From Gammaproteobacteria bacterium (lineage in GTDB: Bacteria; Pseudomonadota; Gammaproteobacteria; Pseudomonadales; Pseudohongiellaceae), in assembly GCA_002711845.1 (NCBI GenBank), contig PASF01000002.1:534224-598223 (forward strand): 64,000 bases of DNA, written 5' to 3'. The position numbers and the translations under genes were made by a program. Below are positions 1-9,575 of the stretch, piece by piece; position 1 is the stretch's first letter, and every line of letters begins with the position of its first letter. The notes beneath the pieces are model-generated. The model was given only the letters and a program-made list of their open reading frames with translations, did not search any database and was not told where the DNA came from.

Positions 1-30
1 CAACGTCTGATCAACCGAATGGAGTAGACA

Positions 31-1605
31 GTGAGCCTGCCTTTGTATACCGCCAGTCAGGTGCGAGCCATTGATCAGCGGCTGATAGCCGCTGGCACCC
101 CGGGTATCACACTCATGCAGCGCGCCGGCGAAGCAGCGTTGAGGGCGCTGCGGCAACGCTGGCCACAGACCACGCATGTCATTGTTGTATGTGGTAAGGG
201 CAATAACGGCGGTGACGGTCATGTATTGGCTGGCCTGTTGCTGCAGACCGGGGCAAAGGTACATGTGCTGCAGATCGGCGATATCGGCAGCCTGAGCGGT
301 GACGCCCGGACGGCGGCTGACAAAGCTGCCACGCTGGGCGTTGCGACCACGCCGTACAGCCCAGATCAGCTGGCGTCCCTGCTGGCGCTGAATAGCGAAG
401 CACGGCTGGTGATTGTCGACGCCATGCTGGGAACGGGATTTCACGGCACGTTACAAGGTGATTTTGCCGATGCCGTCGAGCAGATCAATAACAGCGGCCG
501 GCCTGTCCTGGCCATCGATATCCCCAGTGGCCTGCATGCAGATACCGGTCACGTTGCTGGCGATGCTGTCAGCGCCGACGCCACCGTCACTTTTATTGCC
601 CGCAAGCGAGGCTTGTACACCGGTGATGGTCCTGACTATGTTGGCGACGTGGTCTTTGACGACTGCGGGGCAGCGTCCGCGACGGCGGGTCCAGAGCGGC
701 CTGCTGTGCGTGCCATTGATGCAGAGTTGCTGACAGCCGTGCTGAAGCCTCGTCTGCGGTCGGCCCACAAGGGACATGCCGGCAGTGTCCTGGTGATTGG
801 TGGCGATGCCGGCTTTGGGGGTGCGGCCATGATGGCGGCTGAAGCTGCCGCTCGCTCGGGGGCGGGGACAATCAGCCTGTTGACCCGGCCTGTGCATGTC
901 AGTGCCATGCTGGCGCGACGACCCGAAATCATGGTCTGTGGCATGGATGACTGGCAGGGTGACGCGGGTGCGTTGGCCAGGCAACTGGTCGAAAAGGCCA
1001 GCGTGCTGGTCATTGGTCCGGGACTAGGGCAGTCGGCCTGGTCCAGGCACATGCTGCAGAACAGCATGATGTGGGCCACGACGTTGGAAAAACCCCTGGT
1101 GCTTGATGCCGATGCGCTAAACCTGGCAGCGCAGGATGACAAATTCTGGGCTGAATCCGCGGTGCTGGCACTGAGACGTCAGTGGGTGATCACGCCACAT
1201 CCCGGCGAGGCGGCAAGACTGCTGGCAACCACCACGGCACAGGTGCAATGTGATCGGTTTGCCGCCATCGTGCAATTGCAGGCGCTGACCGGAACCCAGT
1301 GCCTGCTTAAAGGCGCCGGTTCGCTGCTGGCGTTCGCCTGTGCGGACGATGCCGACCGGCCGCCGCTGGACCTGTGTACGGAGGGCAACCCGGGTATGGC
1401 GTCCGGGGGCATGGGCGATATTCTGACCGGCGTGATCGCGGCGCTGATAGCGCAGGGATTGTCATCTGCGGATGCGTTGCGTTGTGCGGTCTGCGCCCAC
1501 GGCGAAGCGGCCGACCAGGCGGTGGCGTCTCTCGGAGAGCGCGGGCTGTTGGCCACTGATGTGTTGTCGTTTTTGCCTAACGTGTTGAATACCAATGATA
1601 AATAA
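31..1605 (+). CDS. nnr: Bifunctional NAD(P)H-hydrate epimerase/dehydratase Nnr (YjeF)
   Basis: This 524-residue protein repairs damaged NADH and NADPH. The N-terminal YjeF_N domain (about residues 10-215) epimerises NAD(P)HX and carries GKGNNGGDG at 55-63. The C-terminal ribokinase-like domain (about 225-520) is the ATP/ADP-dependent dehydratase, with the GNPGMASGGMGD segment ending at the probable catalytic Asp near 463. The length matches the fused bacterial enzyme. The start is GTG after a GGAG ribosome site, and the 30 bases upstream hold only this leader. Its end overlaps tsaE by 11 bases, which suggests an operon. This is the first gene of a block conserved in gammaproteobacteria. Confidence 0.95.
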   Translation: MSLPLYTASQVRAIDQRLIAAGTPGITLMQRAGEAALRALRQRWPQTTHVIVVCGKGNNGGDGHVLAGLLLQTGAKVHVLQIGDIGSLSGDARTAADKAATLGVATTPYSPDQLASLLALNSEARLVIVDAMLGTGFHGTLQGDFADAVEQINNSGRPVLAIDIPSGLHADTGHVAGDAVSADATVTFIARKRGLYTGDGPDYVGDVVFDDCGAASATAGPERPAVRAIDAELLTAVLKPRLRSAHKGHAGSVLVIGGDAGFGGAAMMAAEAAARSGAGTISLLTRPVHVSAMLARRPEIMVCGMDDWQGDAGALARQLVEKASVLVIGPGLGQSAWSRHMLQNSMMWATTLEKPLVLDADALNLAAQDDKFWAESAVLALRRQWVITPHPGEAARLLATTTAQVQCDRFAAIVQLQALTGTQCLLKGAGSLLAFACADDADRPPLDLCTEGNPGMASGGMGDILTGVIAALIAQGLSSADALRCAVCAHGEAADQAVASLGERGLLATDVLSFLPNVLNTNDK

Positions 1606-2083
1606 AACGGACATCTACCCTCTGCATACTGAATCTGACACCCAGCGTGCGGGCGACTGCCTGAGTCAGGCGCTGGGCAGTGACGGCGCCATCATTTATC
1701 TGACCGGTGACCTCGGTGCCGGTAAAACCACCCTGAGTCGTGGGTTGATTCGCGGCCTGGGTTACCAGGGTGCCGTGAAAAGTCCGACATATACTCTGGT
1801 GGAACCTTATGAGTATTTTGAATTTCCTCTCTATCACTTTGATCTGTATAGACTAACAGATCCGGAGGAGGTAGAATTTCTCGGTGTTGATGAATACTTT
1901 GTGCCGCCTGCCGTGTGCCTCATTGAATGGCCGTGTCGGGGGCAGGGTTTTCTGCCGTCGCCTGACCTGGCCATCACGCTGGAAATCGCCGGCAAAGGGC
2001 GTTGTCTGACGTTCGAGGCAGCCAGTACCAAAGGGCTTGAAATCGCTGATCGCTTACGGGTTTTATTGCAAGATGCCGGATGA
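1595..2083 (+). CDS. tsaE: tRNA threonylcarbamoyladenosine biosynthesis ATPase TsaE
   Basis: TsaE is the small P-loop ATPase that works with TsaB and TsaD to make the t6A modification at position 37 of ANN-decoding tRNAs in the cytoplasm. The 162-residue protein has a Walker A motif GDLGAGKTT at 38-46, followed by the family segment SPTYTLVEPY and an acidic LYRLTDPEEVEFLG stretch. Length is normal for the family. Its ATG lies inside the end of nnr and its stop overlaps the likely amiB start, so the three genes are probably translated in a coupled way. Confidence 0.95.
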   Translation: MINKTDIYPLHTESDTQRAGDCLSQALGSDGAIIYLTGDLGAGKTTLSRGLIRGLGYQGAVKSPTYTLVEPYEYFEFPLYHFDLYRLTDPEEVEFLGVDEYFVPPAVCLIEWPCRGQGFLPSPDLAITLEIAGKGRCLTFEAASTKGLEIADRLRVLLQDAG

Positions 2084-3659
2084 CAGGAATAGCCACCACA
2101 CGTGTCATATCGCGTCCCGATCGCCGGCGGTCTGGCTACGCCTGCTGTTGTGTGCCGCACTGTTATTGCCCGCTATTGCGTCGGCCAGCGATATCCTTGA
2201 TCTGCGGGTATGGCGCTCACCCGATTACACGCGCGTGGTCATTGACCTGGACCGGCGCGCGGAATACAGCGTGTTTGTACTGGATAACCCGCACCGGGTG
2301 GTCATTGATGTCAACGACTCCCGCATGCTTGCCGATACTGCGCAGGTGGATTTGCACGACAGCCCGGTCCGATCGGTGCGCAGCGCAGCCCGGAACCAGA
2401 GCGATACCCGCATCGTGCTGGACATGGACGGCCCCGTTAACCCTTCCAGTTTCACCTTGCCGCCCAATGACGAGTTTGGCGACCGCCTGGTGGTCGATCT
2501 GTATGACCTGGGCGCCGAGTCTCCGGCCCGCCCGGCTGAAATAGCGCCCAGCAGTCCAGCCGAGCGGCAGACCGTAGCGTCCTCAAGTCAGCGCAATATT
2601 GTGGTCGCTATAGATGCCGGGCATGGCGGTGACGATCCCGGTGCCATCGGCTATGACGGGCGTATCCGCGAAAAAGACGTGGCACTGGCGATCTCGCGAG
2701 CTGTGTTTGAGCGTTTGCAGGGTATCCCCGGCTATGAACCCGTCATGATCCGCCAGGGCGATTATTATGTCCGGCTGCAACAAAGGCCGCAACTGGCGCG
2801 TCAGAATCGCGCCGATATCTTCCTGTCCATCCATGCCGACTCGTTCAGCACGTCACGGGCTGAAGGCGTGACTGTTTATGCCTTGTCGCAAACCATTGCC
2901 GAAGACGAGAACATTCGCCGGGTCGCCGAGAAGGAGAACTCGGCCGATCTGTTGGGCGGCGTATCCGGAGACACCAGTCTGAAAAACTTTGAGGATGACC
3001 TGGCATTGACCTTGCTCGACCTCTCGATGGCGTGGAGCATTGAGCAAAGCGTCGCGGCCGGGTCGTATATCCTCAATGCCATGGGATCTGTAGCCAGATT
3101 GCGCCGGGACGTGCCGCAGCAGGGCAATCTGTGGGTGCTGCGTTCGCCGGATATTCCGTCGCTGCTGATTGAAACCGGCTATCTGTCGAATCCCCGCGAG
3201 GCGCGGCTGCTGACCTCGGCCGACTACCAGCGTCGGCTGGCAGATGCCATCGTGCAGGGAGTGATGAATTATTTCTACGAGCGTCCTCCCGAAGGAACCC
3301 TGGTGGCCTGGCAGAAAGCCAACAATCAGGGGCCGGACCGGCAGTATGTGGTGCAGCGTGGAGACAGTCTGTCGCTGATTGCCCAGCGTCACAATGTCAA
3401 TATGTCGCAGCTGCGCGCAGCCAATAACCTGCGTGGCGATATCGTGCAGCTGGGCCAGACCCTCACCATTCCTGGTGGCGGGCCAATGCCGGTGGTGTCC
3501 GCGCCACCCACGGTGTCTGAGCACACCATCAGCCGGGGCGAGACGCTGTCGGGCATCGCCGAGCGCTATCGAGTGAGTTTGTCACGGCTGCGCGAGGCAA
3601 ACGATCTGCGCAATGATACAATCCGCATTGGCCAGGTTTTGCAGATTCCTGCCTTTTGA
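2073..3659 (+). CDS. amiB: N-acetylmuramoyl-L-alanine amidase AmiB with AMIN and two LysM domains
   Basis: This is a periplasmic zinc amidase that cuts the stem peptide from muramic acid and helps daughter cells separate. From the ATG at 2073 it is 528 residues long. A signal peptide (hydrophobic stretch about 20-38, ending AIASA) is followed by an AMIN domain, an Amidase_3 catalytic domain with zinc ligands in DAGHGGDDPG, REKD and SIHAD and the catalytic Glu in IETGYLSN, then two LysM repeats that each begin with a GDSLS or GETLS segment. Two LysM repeats make it longer than E. coli AmiB. I preferred the ATG at 2073, which overlaps the tsaE stop, to an in-frame TTG at 2037. Confidence 0.94.
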   Translation: MPDDRNSHHTCHIASRSPAVWLRLLLCAALLLPAIASASDILDLRVWRSPDYTRVVIDLDRRAEYSVFVLDNPHRVVIDVNDSRMLADTAQVDLHDSPVRSVRSAARNQSDTRIVLDMDGPVNPSSFTLPPNDEFGDRLVVDLYDLGAESPARPAEIAPSSPAERQTVASSSQRNIVVAIDAGHGGDDPGAIGYDGRIREKDVALAISRAVFERLQGIPGYEPVMIRQGDYYVRLQQRPQLARQNRADIFLSIHADSFSTSRAEGVTVYALSQTIAEDENIRRVAEKENSADLLGGVSGDTSLKNFEDDLALTLLDLSMAWSIEQSVAAGSYILNAMGSVARLRRDVPQQGNLWVLRSPDIPSLLIETGYLSNPREARLLTSADYQRRLADAIVQGVMNYFYERPPEGTLVAWQKANNQGPDRQYVVQRGDSLSLIAQRHNVNMSQLRAANNLRGDIVQLGQTLTIPGGGPMPVVSAPPTVSEHTISRGETLSGIAERYRVSLSRLREANDLRNDTIRIGQVLQIPAF

Positions 3660-3681
3660 CAGACCGGCGTGCCGTGTCTGT
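3659..3681 (+). terminator. Possible weak hairpin between amiB and mutL
   Basis: Arms of ten bases (ACAGACCGGC and GCCG-T-GTCTGT, with one bulged T) begin inside the amiB stop codon. Only two T bases follow, so it would be a weak terminator or a processing site. The call rests on base pairing alone. Confidence 0.3.
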
Positions 3682-3735
3682 TCACGCGCTAACTACTGCA
3701 CTGCGTGGCGGTGCTGACACCGAACAGGGCTGCTC

Positions 3736-5628
3736 ATGAAAAGAATCGCATTGCTCAGCCAGCGTCTGGCGAATCAGATCGCCGCCGGCGAAGTTGTTGA
3801 GCGCCCGGCCTCCGTGGTCAAAGAGTTGCTGGAGAATAGCGTTGATGCCGGTGCTGCGCGTATTGACGTGGAAGTCGAGCAGGGTGGCAGCAAACTGATC
3901 CGGATTCGTGACGATGGCCAGGGTATCAACAAAGAAGACCTGGCGCTTGCGCTCAGTCGTCATGCGACCAGCAAGATTGCCGACCTGGACGACCTGGAGA
4001 ATATCGCCAGTCTGGGTTTCAGGGGTGAGGCGCTGGCGAGTATCAGCTCGGTATCACGTTTGCTGCTTGCCTCCCGATCTGCGGATGCCAGCGGCACAGG
4101 CGGCTGGCAGGTAGAGGCGGCCGGTCAGGAGATGACGCCAACACTGGCGCCAGCGGCGCATCCGCAAGGCACCACGGTTGAAGTGCGTGATCTGTTTTTT
4201 AACACGCCGGCCCGCAAAAAATTCCTGCGCACAGAGAACACCGAGTTCGGCCGGATCGATGAGGTTGTCAAACGACTGGCCCTGAGCCGGTTTGAGCTGG
4301 CATTTTCGTTGCGCCACAATCAGCGTACCGTGCATCAGCTGCAGGCGGCTCAGTCCATGCAGGAAAAACAGCGCCGTATCGGGCTGGTCTGCGGGCCTGC
4401 ATTTCTGGAACATGCTGTCTATATTGATATTGAGGCATCCGGCCTGCGCCTTTGGGGGTGGGTCTGTTTGCCGACCTTCTCGCGCAGCCAGCCTGATCTG
4501 CAGTATTTCTATGTCAACGGCCGGGTGATACGTGACAAGCTGGTGTCACATGCAGTCAAGCAGGCTTACCGTGACGTGCTGTTCCATGGTCGGCATCCAG
4601 CCTTTGTCCTGTACCTGGAATTGCAGCCGGCGCTGGTCGATGTCAATGTGCATCCGACCAAGCATGAAGTTCGCTTTCGTGATCAACGGCTGGTCCACGA
4701 TTTTCTGTTCCGTTCCCTGCATAAGGCGTTGGCTGATGTCCGCCCGGCAGACCACATGGAGCCGGCGGTGGCCGCGACCGGGGCTGGCACGGCGACGCAG
4801 CCGCACACGGAGTCGCCGGTGCAGCAGGTGCCTCTGGGCCTGCGTCTGGACGAAAGTACGGGAGAACTGGTTGCCCCGCCGGATATCCCTGCGGGTGCCG
4901 GGCCCGGCGCGACCCATGGCTGGGGAGCCGGCGTTCCCGGCTCGGCCAGCGCTGACCGTGGTGGCTGGCGAACGGGCGCATCACCGGTAGCCGGCCTGGC
5001 AGAGCAGTCGGCGCTGTATCAGCGGTTAAGTGAGGATGCCGAGGTGCCCCCGCTGGGGTATGCACTGGCGCAACTGCATGGTGTCTATATCCTGGCGCAG
5101 AATCAGCATGGTCTCATCGTGGTCGATATGCATGCCGCGCATGAGCGCATTACCTATGAACACATGAAAGCGGCCAGCGATAACCAGAGTATCAAGGCAC
5201 AGCCGCTGCTGGTGCCCATCTCCATCGCAGTCAGTCAGGCGGAAGCAGAATGTGCCGAGGCCCAGGCCGATGAGCTGGCAGCACTTGGCTTTGACATGGC
5301 GAGGGTTGCCGGGGAGTCGGTGATTGTCCGACAGGTGCCGAGCATTCTGGCCCGCGCTGACATTGAGCAGCTGGTGCGTGATGTACTGGCCGATGTCCGC
5401 GAACACGGTCGCAGTGAGCGCATCAGCGCCTATCGCGACGAATTACTGTCTACGATGGCCTGTCACGGCTCGGTGCGCGCCAATCGCCAGTTGAGCATCG
5501 CCGAGATGAATGCGTTGTTGCGCGACATGGAACGCACCGAACGCAGCGGGCAATGCAACCACGGGCGCCCGACCTGGGTGTATCAGAGCATGGCCGACCT
5601 GGATAAACTTTTCCTGCGTGGGCAATGA
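3736..5628 (+). CDS. mutL: DNA mismatch repair protein MutL, endonuclease type
   Basis: MutL couples mismatch recognition by MutS to strand removal. The 630-residue protein has the GHKL ATPase N-terminus ([12 protein letters not shown], then [11 protein letters not shown], then GFRGEAL), a variable linker around 350-430 rich in Ala, Gly and Pro, and a C-terminal dimerisation domain. That domain carries [12 protein letters not shown] at 464-475, which fits the nicking-endonuclease motif DQHAx2Ex4E with Met for Gln, and near the end CHGSVRA and CNHGRP, which fit the other metal-site motifs. Such MutL proteins occur in bacteria without MutH. It starts 76 bases after amiB, and miaA follows closely. 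Confidence 0.96.
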   Translation: MKRIALLSQRLANQIAAGEVVERPASVVKELLENSVDAGAARIDVEVEQGGSKLIRIRDDGQGINKEDLALALSRHATSKIADLDDLENIASLGFRGEALASISSVSRLLLASRSADASGTGGWQVEAAGQEMTPTLAPAAHPQGTTVEVRDLFFNTPARKKFLRTENTEFGRIDEVVKRLALSRFELAFSLRHNQRTVHQLQAAQSMQEKQRRIGLVCGPAFLEHAVYIDIEASGLRLWGWVCLPTFSRSQPDLQYFYVNGRVIRDKLVSHAVKQAYRDVLFHGRHPAFVLYLELQPALVDVNVHPTKHEVRFRDQRLVHDFLFRSLHKALADVRPADHMEPAVAATGAGTATQPHTESPVQQVPLGLRLDESTGELVAPPDIPAGAGPGATHGWGAGVPGSASADRGGWRTGASPVAGLAEQSALYQRLSEDAEVPPLGYALAQLHGVYILAQNQHGLIVVDMHAAHERITYEHMKAASDNQSIKAQPLLVPISIAVSQAEAECAEAQADELAALGFDMARVAGESVIVRQVPSILARADIEQLVRDVLADVREHGRSERISAYRDELLSTMACHGSVRANRQLSIAEMNALLRDMERTERSGQCNHGRPTWVYQSMADLDKLFLRGQ

Positions 5629-5665
5629 TGATCACCATGCCGGCGCCCGGCAGGGAGTGAAGGAC

Positions 5666-6613
5666 ATGGATCTGAATGCGCAGCGGTGTCCGGCACTCTG
5701 TCTGATGGGGCCGACGGCGTCGGGTAAAACTGCCCTGGCCATCGAACTGGTGCAACGGCACCCATTCGACATCATCAATGTTGACTCGGCGCAGATATAT
5801 CGTGGCATGGATATCGGCACCGGCAAGCCTGACGCCGCCACTCTGCGCCGGGCGCCACATCGACTGATCGACTTCCTGGACCCGGCAGAAGCTTACTCGG
5901 CAGCACGGTTTCGCGCCGATGCCATTGCCGAAATGGCTGATATCCGCCGCAAGGGTCGCATTCCTCTCTTGGTAGGCGGCACCATGTTGTACTTCAAGGC
6001 TTTGCGCGACGGACTGGCGGTGCTGCCCGAGGCGGATCCGGGCGTGCGGGCAACCATCACGGCGCTGGCCGAGCGGCACGGCTGGGCGGCTGTCCATACC
6101 CGACTGGCAGATGTCGATCCGGTTGCCGCCCGGCGCATCCATCCCAATGACCCGCAGCGACTTCAGCGCGCACTTGAAGTATTTATGGTCACCGGCCGGT
6201 CTATGACTGACTTGCAGGCCCGGAACCAAGCCGCCGACAGCTTGTCAGAAGACCTGATGTTTGTGTCAATCCAGCCGACAGAGCGTAGCGTATTACATAC
6301 AGGAATTGCGCAGAGGTTCCGGCAAATGCTTGACGATGGACTGGTTGACGAAGTGCGCAGGCTCCACCAGCGCGGTGATCTTCATACCGGTCTGCCGTCG
6401 ATCAGAAGTGTCGGATACCGGCAGGTTTGGCAGTATCTGGACGGTGAAATCAGCTTTGATGCCATGGTGGAAAGAGGTATCATTGCCACACGACAGCTGG
6501 CTAAACGGCAGGTGACCTGGTTGAGAAGCTGGGGCAAATTGCACAATTTCGACAGCGAAAGTCCGGAAACCATGGCTAAGGTCTTGAAATTGATCCACTC
6601 GGCCTCAATATAA
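5666..6613 (+). CDS. miaA: tRNA dimethylallyltransferase MiaA
   Basis: MiaA transfers a dimethylallyl group to adenosine 37 of tRNAs that read UNN codons, the first step of ms2i6A formation. From the ATG at 5666 the protein has 315 residues, typical for the family. It opens with a P-loop GPTASGKT, then has [15 protein letters not shown], a Walker-like segment LVGGTMLY, and [16 protein letters not shown]. The reading frame stays open upstream into mutL, but the chosen ATG has a GGAGTGAAGG ribosome site and gives the family's usual N-terminus. It lies in the mutL-miaA-hfq order seen widely in gammaproteobacteria. Confidence 0.95.
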   Translation: MDLNAQRCPALCLMGPTASGKTALAIELVQRHPFDIINVDSAQIYRGMDIGTGKPDAATLRRAPHRLIDFLDPAEAYSAARFRADAIAEMADIRRKGRIPLLVGGTMLYFKALRDGLAVLPEADPGVRATITALAERHGWAAVHTRLADVDPVAARRIHPNDPQRLQRALEVFMVTGRSMTDLQARNQAADSLSEDLMFVSIQPTERSVLHTGIAQRFRQMLDDGLVDEVRRLHQRGDLHTGLPSIRSVGYRQVWQYLDGEISFDAMVERGIIATRQLAKRQVTWLRSWGKLHNFDSESPETMAKVLKLIHSASI

Positions 6614-6714
6614 ACGCTACGGTTAGAGTGGCTGATCGCTGCAACAGGGCGATGCTGGACGGATCCAAACTGCTTTTTAACGTTTTTTAGCTGAATTTTT
6701 TAAGGAGAATATCA

Positions 6715-6990
6715 ATGTCAAAAGGGCATTCCCTACAAGACCCTTTCCTGAATGTGCTGCGGAAAGAGCGCATCCCGGTTTCCATCTATCTGGTCAGCGG
6801 CATCAAGCTGCAGGGACAGATAGAGTCATTCGACCAGTTTGTCATTCTGTTGAAGAACGCGGTAAACCAGATGGTGTACAAGCACGCAATTTCCACTGTT
6901 GTTCCGGCGCGTACGGTGAAGATCCCGACCACGAACGGTGGTGAATTCACTCACGAAGACGATGAGTCTGCACCAGGTAATATGGCCTGA
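6715..6990 (+). CDS. hfq: RNA chaperone Hfq
   Basis: Hfq forms a hexamer that pairs small RNAs with mRNAs and binds poly-A and U-rich tails. The 91-residue protein begins with the typical [10 protein letters not shown] segment, has the Sm1 region ([20 protein letters not shown]) and the Sm2 core [10 protein letters not shown], and ends with a short acidic tail. A strong AAGGAGAAT ribosome site precedes the ATG. The 101-base spacer after miaA is T-rich just before the gene. The C-terminal tail is shorter than in E. coli (about 102 residues), as in Pseudomonas. Confidence 0.97.
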   Translation: MSKGHSLQDPFLNVLRKERIPVSIYLVSGIKLQGQIESFDQFVILLKNAVNQMVYKHAISTVVPARTVKIPTTNGGEFTHEDDESAPGNMA

Positions 6991-7003
6991 ATCGAGGGCA
7001 TGA

Positions 7004-8281
7004 TTGTTTTTTGAGCGTCCCGAGGGTGGAGAATCCTCAATTCTTGTTCACATAGATCTCGATTCTGAGCGCGAACAGGAAGATCCCGTAGAGTTTGAAG
7101 AATTGGTGCGCTCATCCGGCGCTGACCCGGTTGCCTTTATCAAGGGTAGCCGCAAGTCGCCGGATGCCCGTGTCTTCGTCGGTTCGGGCAAGCTGGCAGA
7201 AATTGCCGCCGCCGTTCAGGAGCACGACGCCGAACTGGTTCTGTTCAACCATTCGCTGTCTCCCAGTCAGGAGCGAAATCTCGAAAAGGAATTGAAGTGC
7301 CGGGTGCTGGACCGCACGGGCCTGATTCTGGATATTTTCGCGCAGCGGGCCCGGACGCATGAGGGCAAGCTGCAGGTCGAACTGGCCATGCTGCAGCATA
7401 CGGCTACCCGGCTCAAGCGAGGCTGGACCCACCTTGACCGGCAAAAAGGTGGCGTCAATCTGCGCGGTGCCGGTGAGACCCAGCTGGAAATGGACCAGCG
7501 CATGATTCGTCAGCGCATCAAGAATATCAATAAAAGCCTGGCCAAGGTCCGTGCCCAGCGTGAGCAGGGCCGTCGCTCCCGCAAGCGGGCCGAAACCCCG
7601 GTGGTATCATTGGTGGGGTATACCAACGCCGGCAAGTCATCAGTTTTTAATACCATTACCCATGCTGGTATCTATGCTGCTGACCAGCTGTTCGCCACAC
7701 TGGATGCGACGTTGCGACAAATCCAGCTGCCTTCGTTTGGCGAGGCCGTGCTGGTTGATACTGTTGGCTTTATCAGCCATCTGCCGCACAAGCTGGTGCA
7801 GGCGTTCAGGGCGACGCTGGAAGAAACCGTGCAGGCCGATTTGCTATTGCATGTGGTGGATGTTGCCAATGAGGCGCATGATTACTATATAGAACAGGTC
7901 AATGAAGTACTGACTGAAATAGGTGCAGATGACATTCCCTGCCTTCAGGTGCTTAACAAGATCGATCTGGCGCAGGGTTTCCAGCCCCGGGTGGACAGAG
8001 GCGAAGATGGTAAGCCGACCCGGGTCTGGGTGTCGGCCAAAACCGGCGCCGGCATTGATCTGCTGCTGGCAGCCATCAGCGAAATGCTGAGTGAAGATGT
8101 TGTCAATCAGGCCCTGACCATCCGTCCGGACGAAGGGCGTCTGCGCGCTCGCCTATATGCGCGGGGGGCGGTAAAGACGGAAACCATGGGTGACGATGGT
8201 AGGGTGGTCTTGCAGATCAAATTGCCCCGGCTTGATTTTGAGCGTCTGCTACAGGAGGAGCGGCTCCCGCAAGACCAGTAA
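7004..8281 (+). CDS. hflX: GTPase HflX (ribosome-associated, splits stalled ribosomes)
   Basis: HflX is an Obg-like GTPase that binds the 50S subunit and dissociates ribosomes under stress. The 425-residue protein has the HflX N-terminal domain with the nucleotide-binding GEGK-like VGSGK segment, the FAQRARTHEGKLQVELA helix region, a coiled-coil linker, and a G domain with GYTNAGKSS, DTVGFISHLP and NKID. The start is an unusual TTG at 7004. The nearby ATG at 7000 is in another frame and stops after four codons, and the TTG gives the conserved N-terminus MFFERPEGGE. It begins 13 bases after hfq, so it is probably cotranscribed with it. Confidence 0.94.
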   Translation: MFFERPEGGESSILVHIDLDSEREQEDPVEFEELVRSSGADPVAFIKGSRKSPDARVFVGSGKLAEIAAAVQEHDAELVLFNHSLSPSQERNLEKELKCRVLDRTGLILDIFAQRARTHEGKLQVELAMLQHTATRLKRGWTHLDRQKGGVNLRGAGETQLEMDQRMIRQRIKNINKSLAKVRAQREQGRRSRKRAETPVVSLVGYTNAGKSSVFNTITHAGIYAADQLFATLDATLRQIQLPSFGEAVLVDTVGFISHLPHKLVQAFRATLEETVQADLLLHVVDVANEAHDYYIEQVNEVLTEIGADDIPCLQVLNKIDLAQGFQPRVDRGEDGKPTRVWVSAKTGAGIDLLLAAISEMLSEDVVNQALTIRPDEGRLRARLYARGAVKTETMGDDGRVVLQIKLPRLDFERLLQEERLPQDQ

Positions 8282-8365
8282 CGACACTGCCGGCTCCTGA
8301 AAAGCTGGGTTAATGCGCAATTATTCGTTAAAATCATCCGGCATTCGCTGGGTACGGAGTAGACG

Positions 8366-9574
8366 ATGGCTTGGAATGAACCTGGAAACAAAGGTAAAGA
8401 CAATGATCCCTGGGGCAGTGGCGGCGGGGGAGGTCGACGTGGTGATGACCAGGGTCCGCCTGACATTGATGAGCTGATCAAGAACCTGAGCAAAAAGTTC
8501 AATGGCCTGTTTGGCGGCAAAAGTGGCGGTTCATCGGGCGGCGGTGGCAGTGCCGGGGCGTCTGCCGGGCTGCTCGGCGGTCTCGTGGTGCTGGCCGTGG
8601 TGGTGTGGGGCGCCATGGGTTTTTATACCGTCGACGAGGCGGAACGCGGCGTGGTCATGCGCTTTGGTGAGCTGCGCGATGAGGTGGTGATGCCGGGTCT
8701 GCGCTGGAATCCACCGCTGATCGACGAAGTTCAGAAGGTCAATATTTCTCGCGTCAACACCCGGTCCTACTCCAATGACATGCTGACCACGGACGAGAAC
8801 ATCGTGACAGTGTCGTTGTCGGTTCAGTACATCGTTGAAAACCCGATTCAGTACGTGGTGCGTGTCCGTGACCCGCAAAGCGGCCTGGATCAGGCCGTGG
8901 AATCGGCGATCCGTCATGTGGTCGGCGGGACGACGATGGACCGTGTCCTGACCCAGGGTCGGGCTGACGTGGCGGCTGAGGTGCGGGAACGCGCGCAAAG
9001 CTACATGCAAAATTATCAGACCGGCATTCTGGTGACCCAGGTCAACGTCGAAAACGCCCAGCCGCCGGTCGCGGTGCAGGGTGCATTCGATGATGTGATC
9101 CGGGCCCGTGAGGACGAACAGCGGGTGCAGAACCAGGCACTGGCCTATGCCAACCGGGTCATCCCGGAAGCGCGTGGTGAAGCCCAGCGTATTATCGAGC
9201 AGGCCAATGCCTACCGCGACGAGGTGGTGGCCCGGGCTGAAGGTGAGGCCTATCGTTTCGAACAATTGCTGACGGAATACCAGATTTCGCCGCAAGTCAC
9301 CCGGGAGCGTATCTACATCGATTCGATCCAGGAAGTGCTGCGTAACTCCAGCAAGGTGTTGATCGATGTCGAAGGGGGCAACAACATGATGTTCCTGCCG
9401 CTCGATCGCATGATGCAGCAGGCAGGCACTGGCGCCATGGGCAGCGGATTCAACGGTCTGCAGCTCAACAACCAACAGCTCCGTGAGCTTGCCGACCAGG
9501 TCAGCCGCGAACTTTCATCCCAGTCAACGACGGACCGGTCTCGTTCGCAGATGCCGGCAAGGGGGCCTCGTTAA
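8366..9574 (+). CDS. hflK: HflK subunit of the FtsH-regulating HflKC membrane complex
   Basis: HflK and HflC are SPFH/band-7 proteins that form a large periplasm-facing cage in the inner membrane around the FtsH protease. This 402-residue protein has a Gly-rich N-terminal tail (residues about 15-70, typical of HflK), one membrane segment near 75-95, a band-7 domain beginning FYTVDEAERGVVMRFGE, and a long Ala/Glu/Arg helix (about 240-310). hflC follows one base after the stop, so the pair is surely cotranscribed. Confidence 0.95.
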   Translation: MAWNEPGNKGKDNDPWGSGGGGGRRGDDQGPPDIDELIKNLSKKFNGLFGGKSGGSSGGGGSAGASAGLLGGLVVLAVVVWGAMGFYTVDEAERGVVMRFGELRDEVVMPGLRWNPPLIDEVQKVNISRVNTRSYSNDMLTTDENIVTVSLSVQYIVENPIQYVVRVRDPQSGLDQAVESAIRHVVGGTTMDRVLTQGRADVAAEVRERAQSYMQNYQTGILVTQVNVENAQPPVAVQGAFDDVIRAREDEQRVQNQALAYANRVIPEARGEAQRIIEQANAYRDEVVARAEGEAYRFEQLLTEYQISPQVTRERIYIDSIQEVLRNSSKVLIDVEGGNNMMFLPLDRMMQQAGTGAMGSGFNGLQLNNQQLRELADQVSRELSSQSTTDRSRSQMPARGPR

Positions 9575-9575
9575 T

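Noticed and set aside
8400-8570. A Gly-rich, repeat-like stretch at the start of hflK
   Set aside because: It codes for the Gly-rich tail normal in HflK proteins and is not a separate repeat element.
8531-9475. A 314-codon open frame on the minus strand opposite hflK
   Set aside because: It is His-rich and motif-free, as expected for the antisense of a GC-rich gene; hflK on the plus strand is certain.
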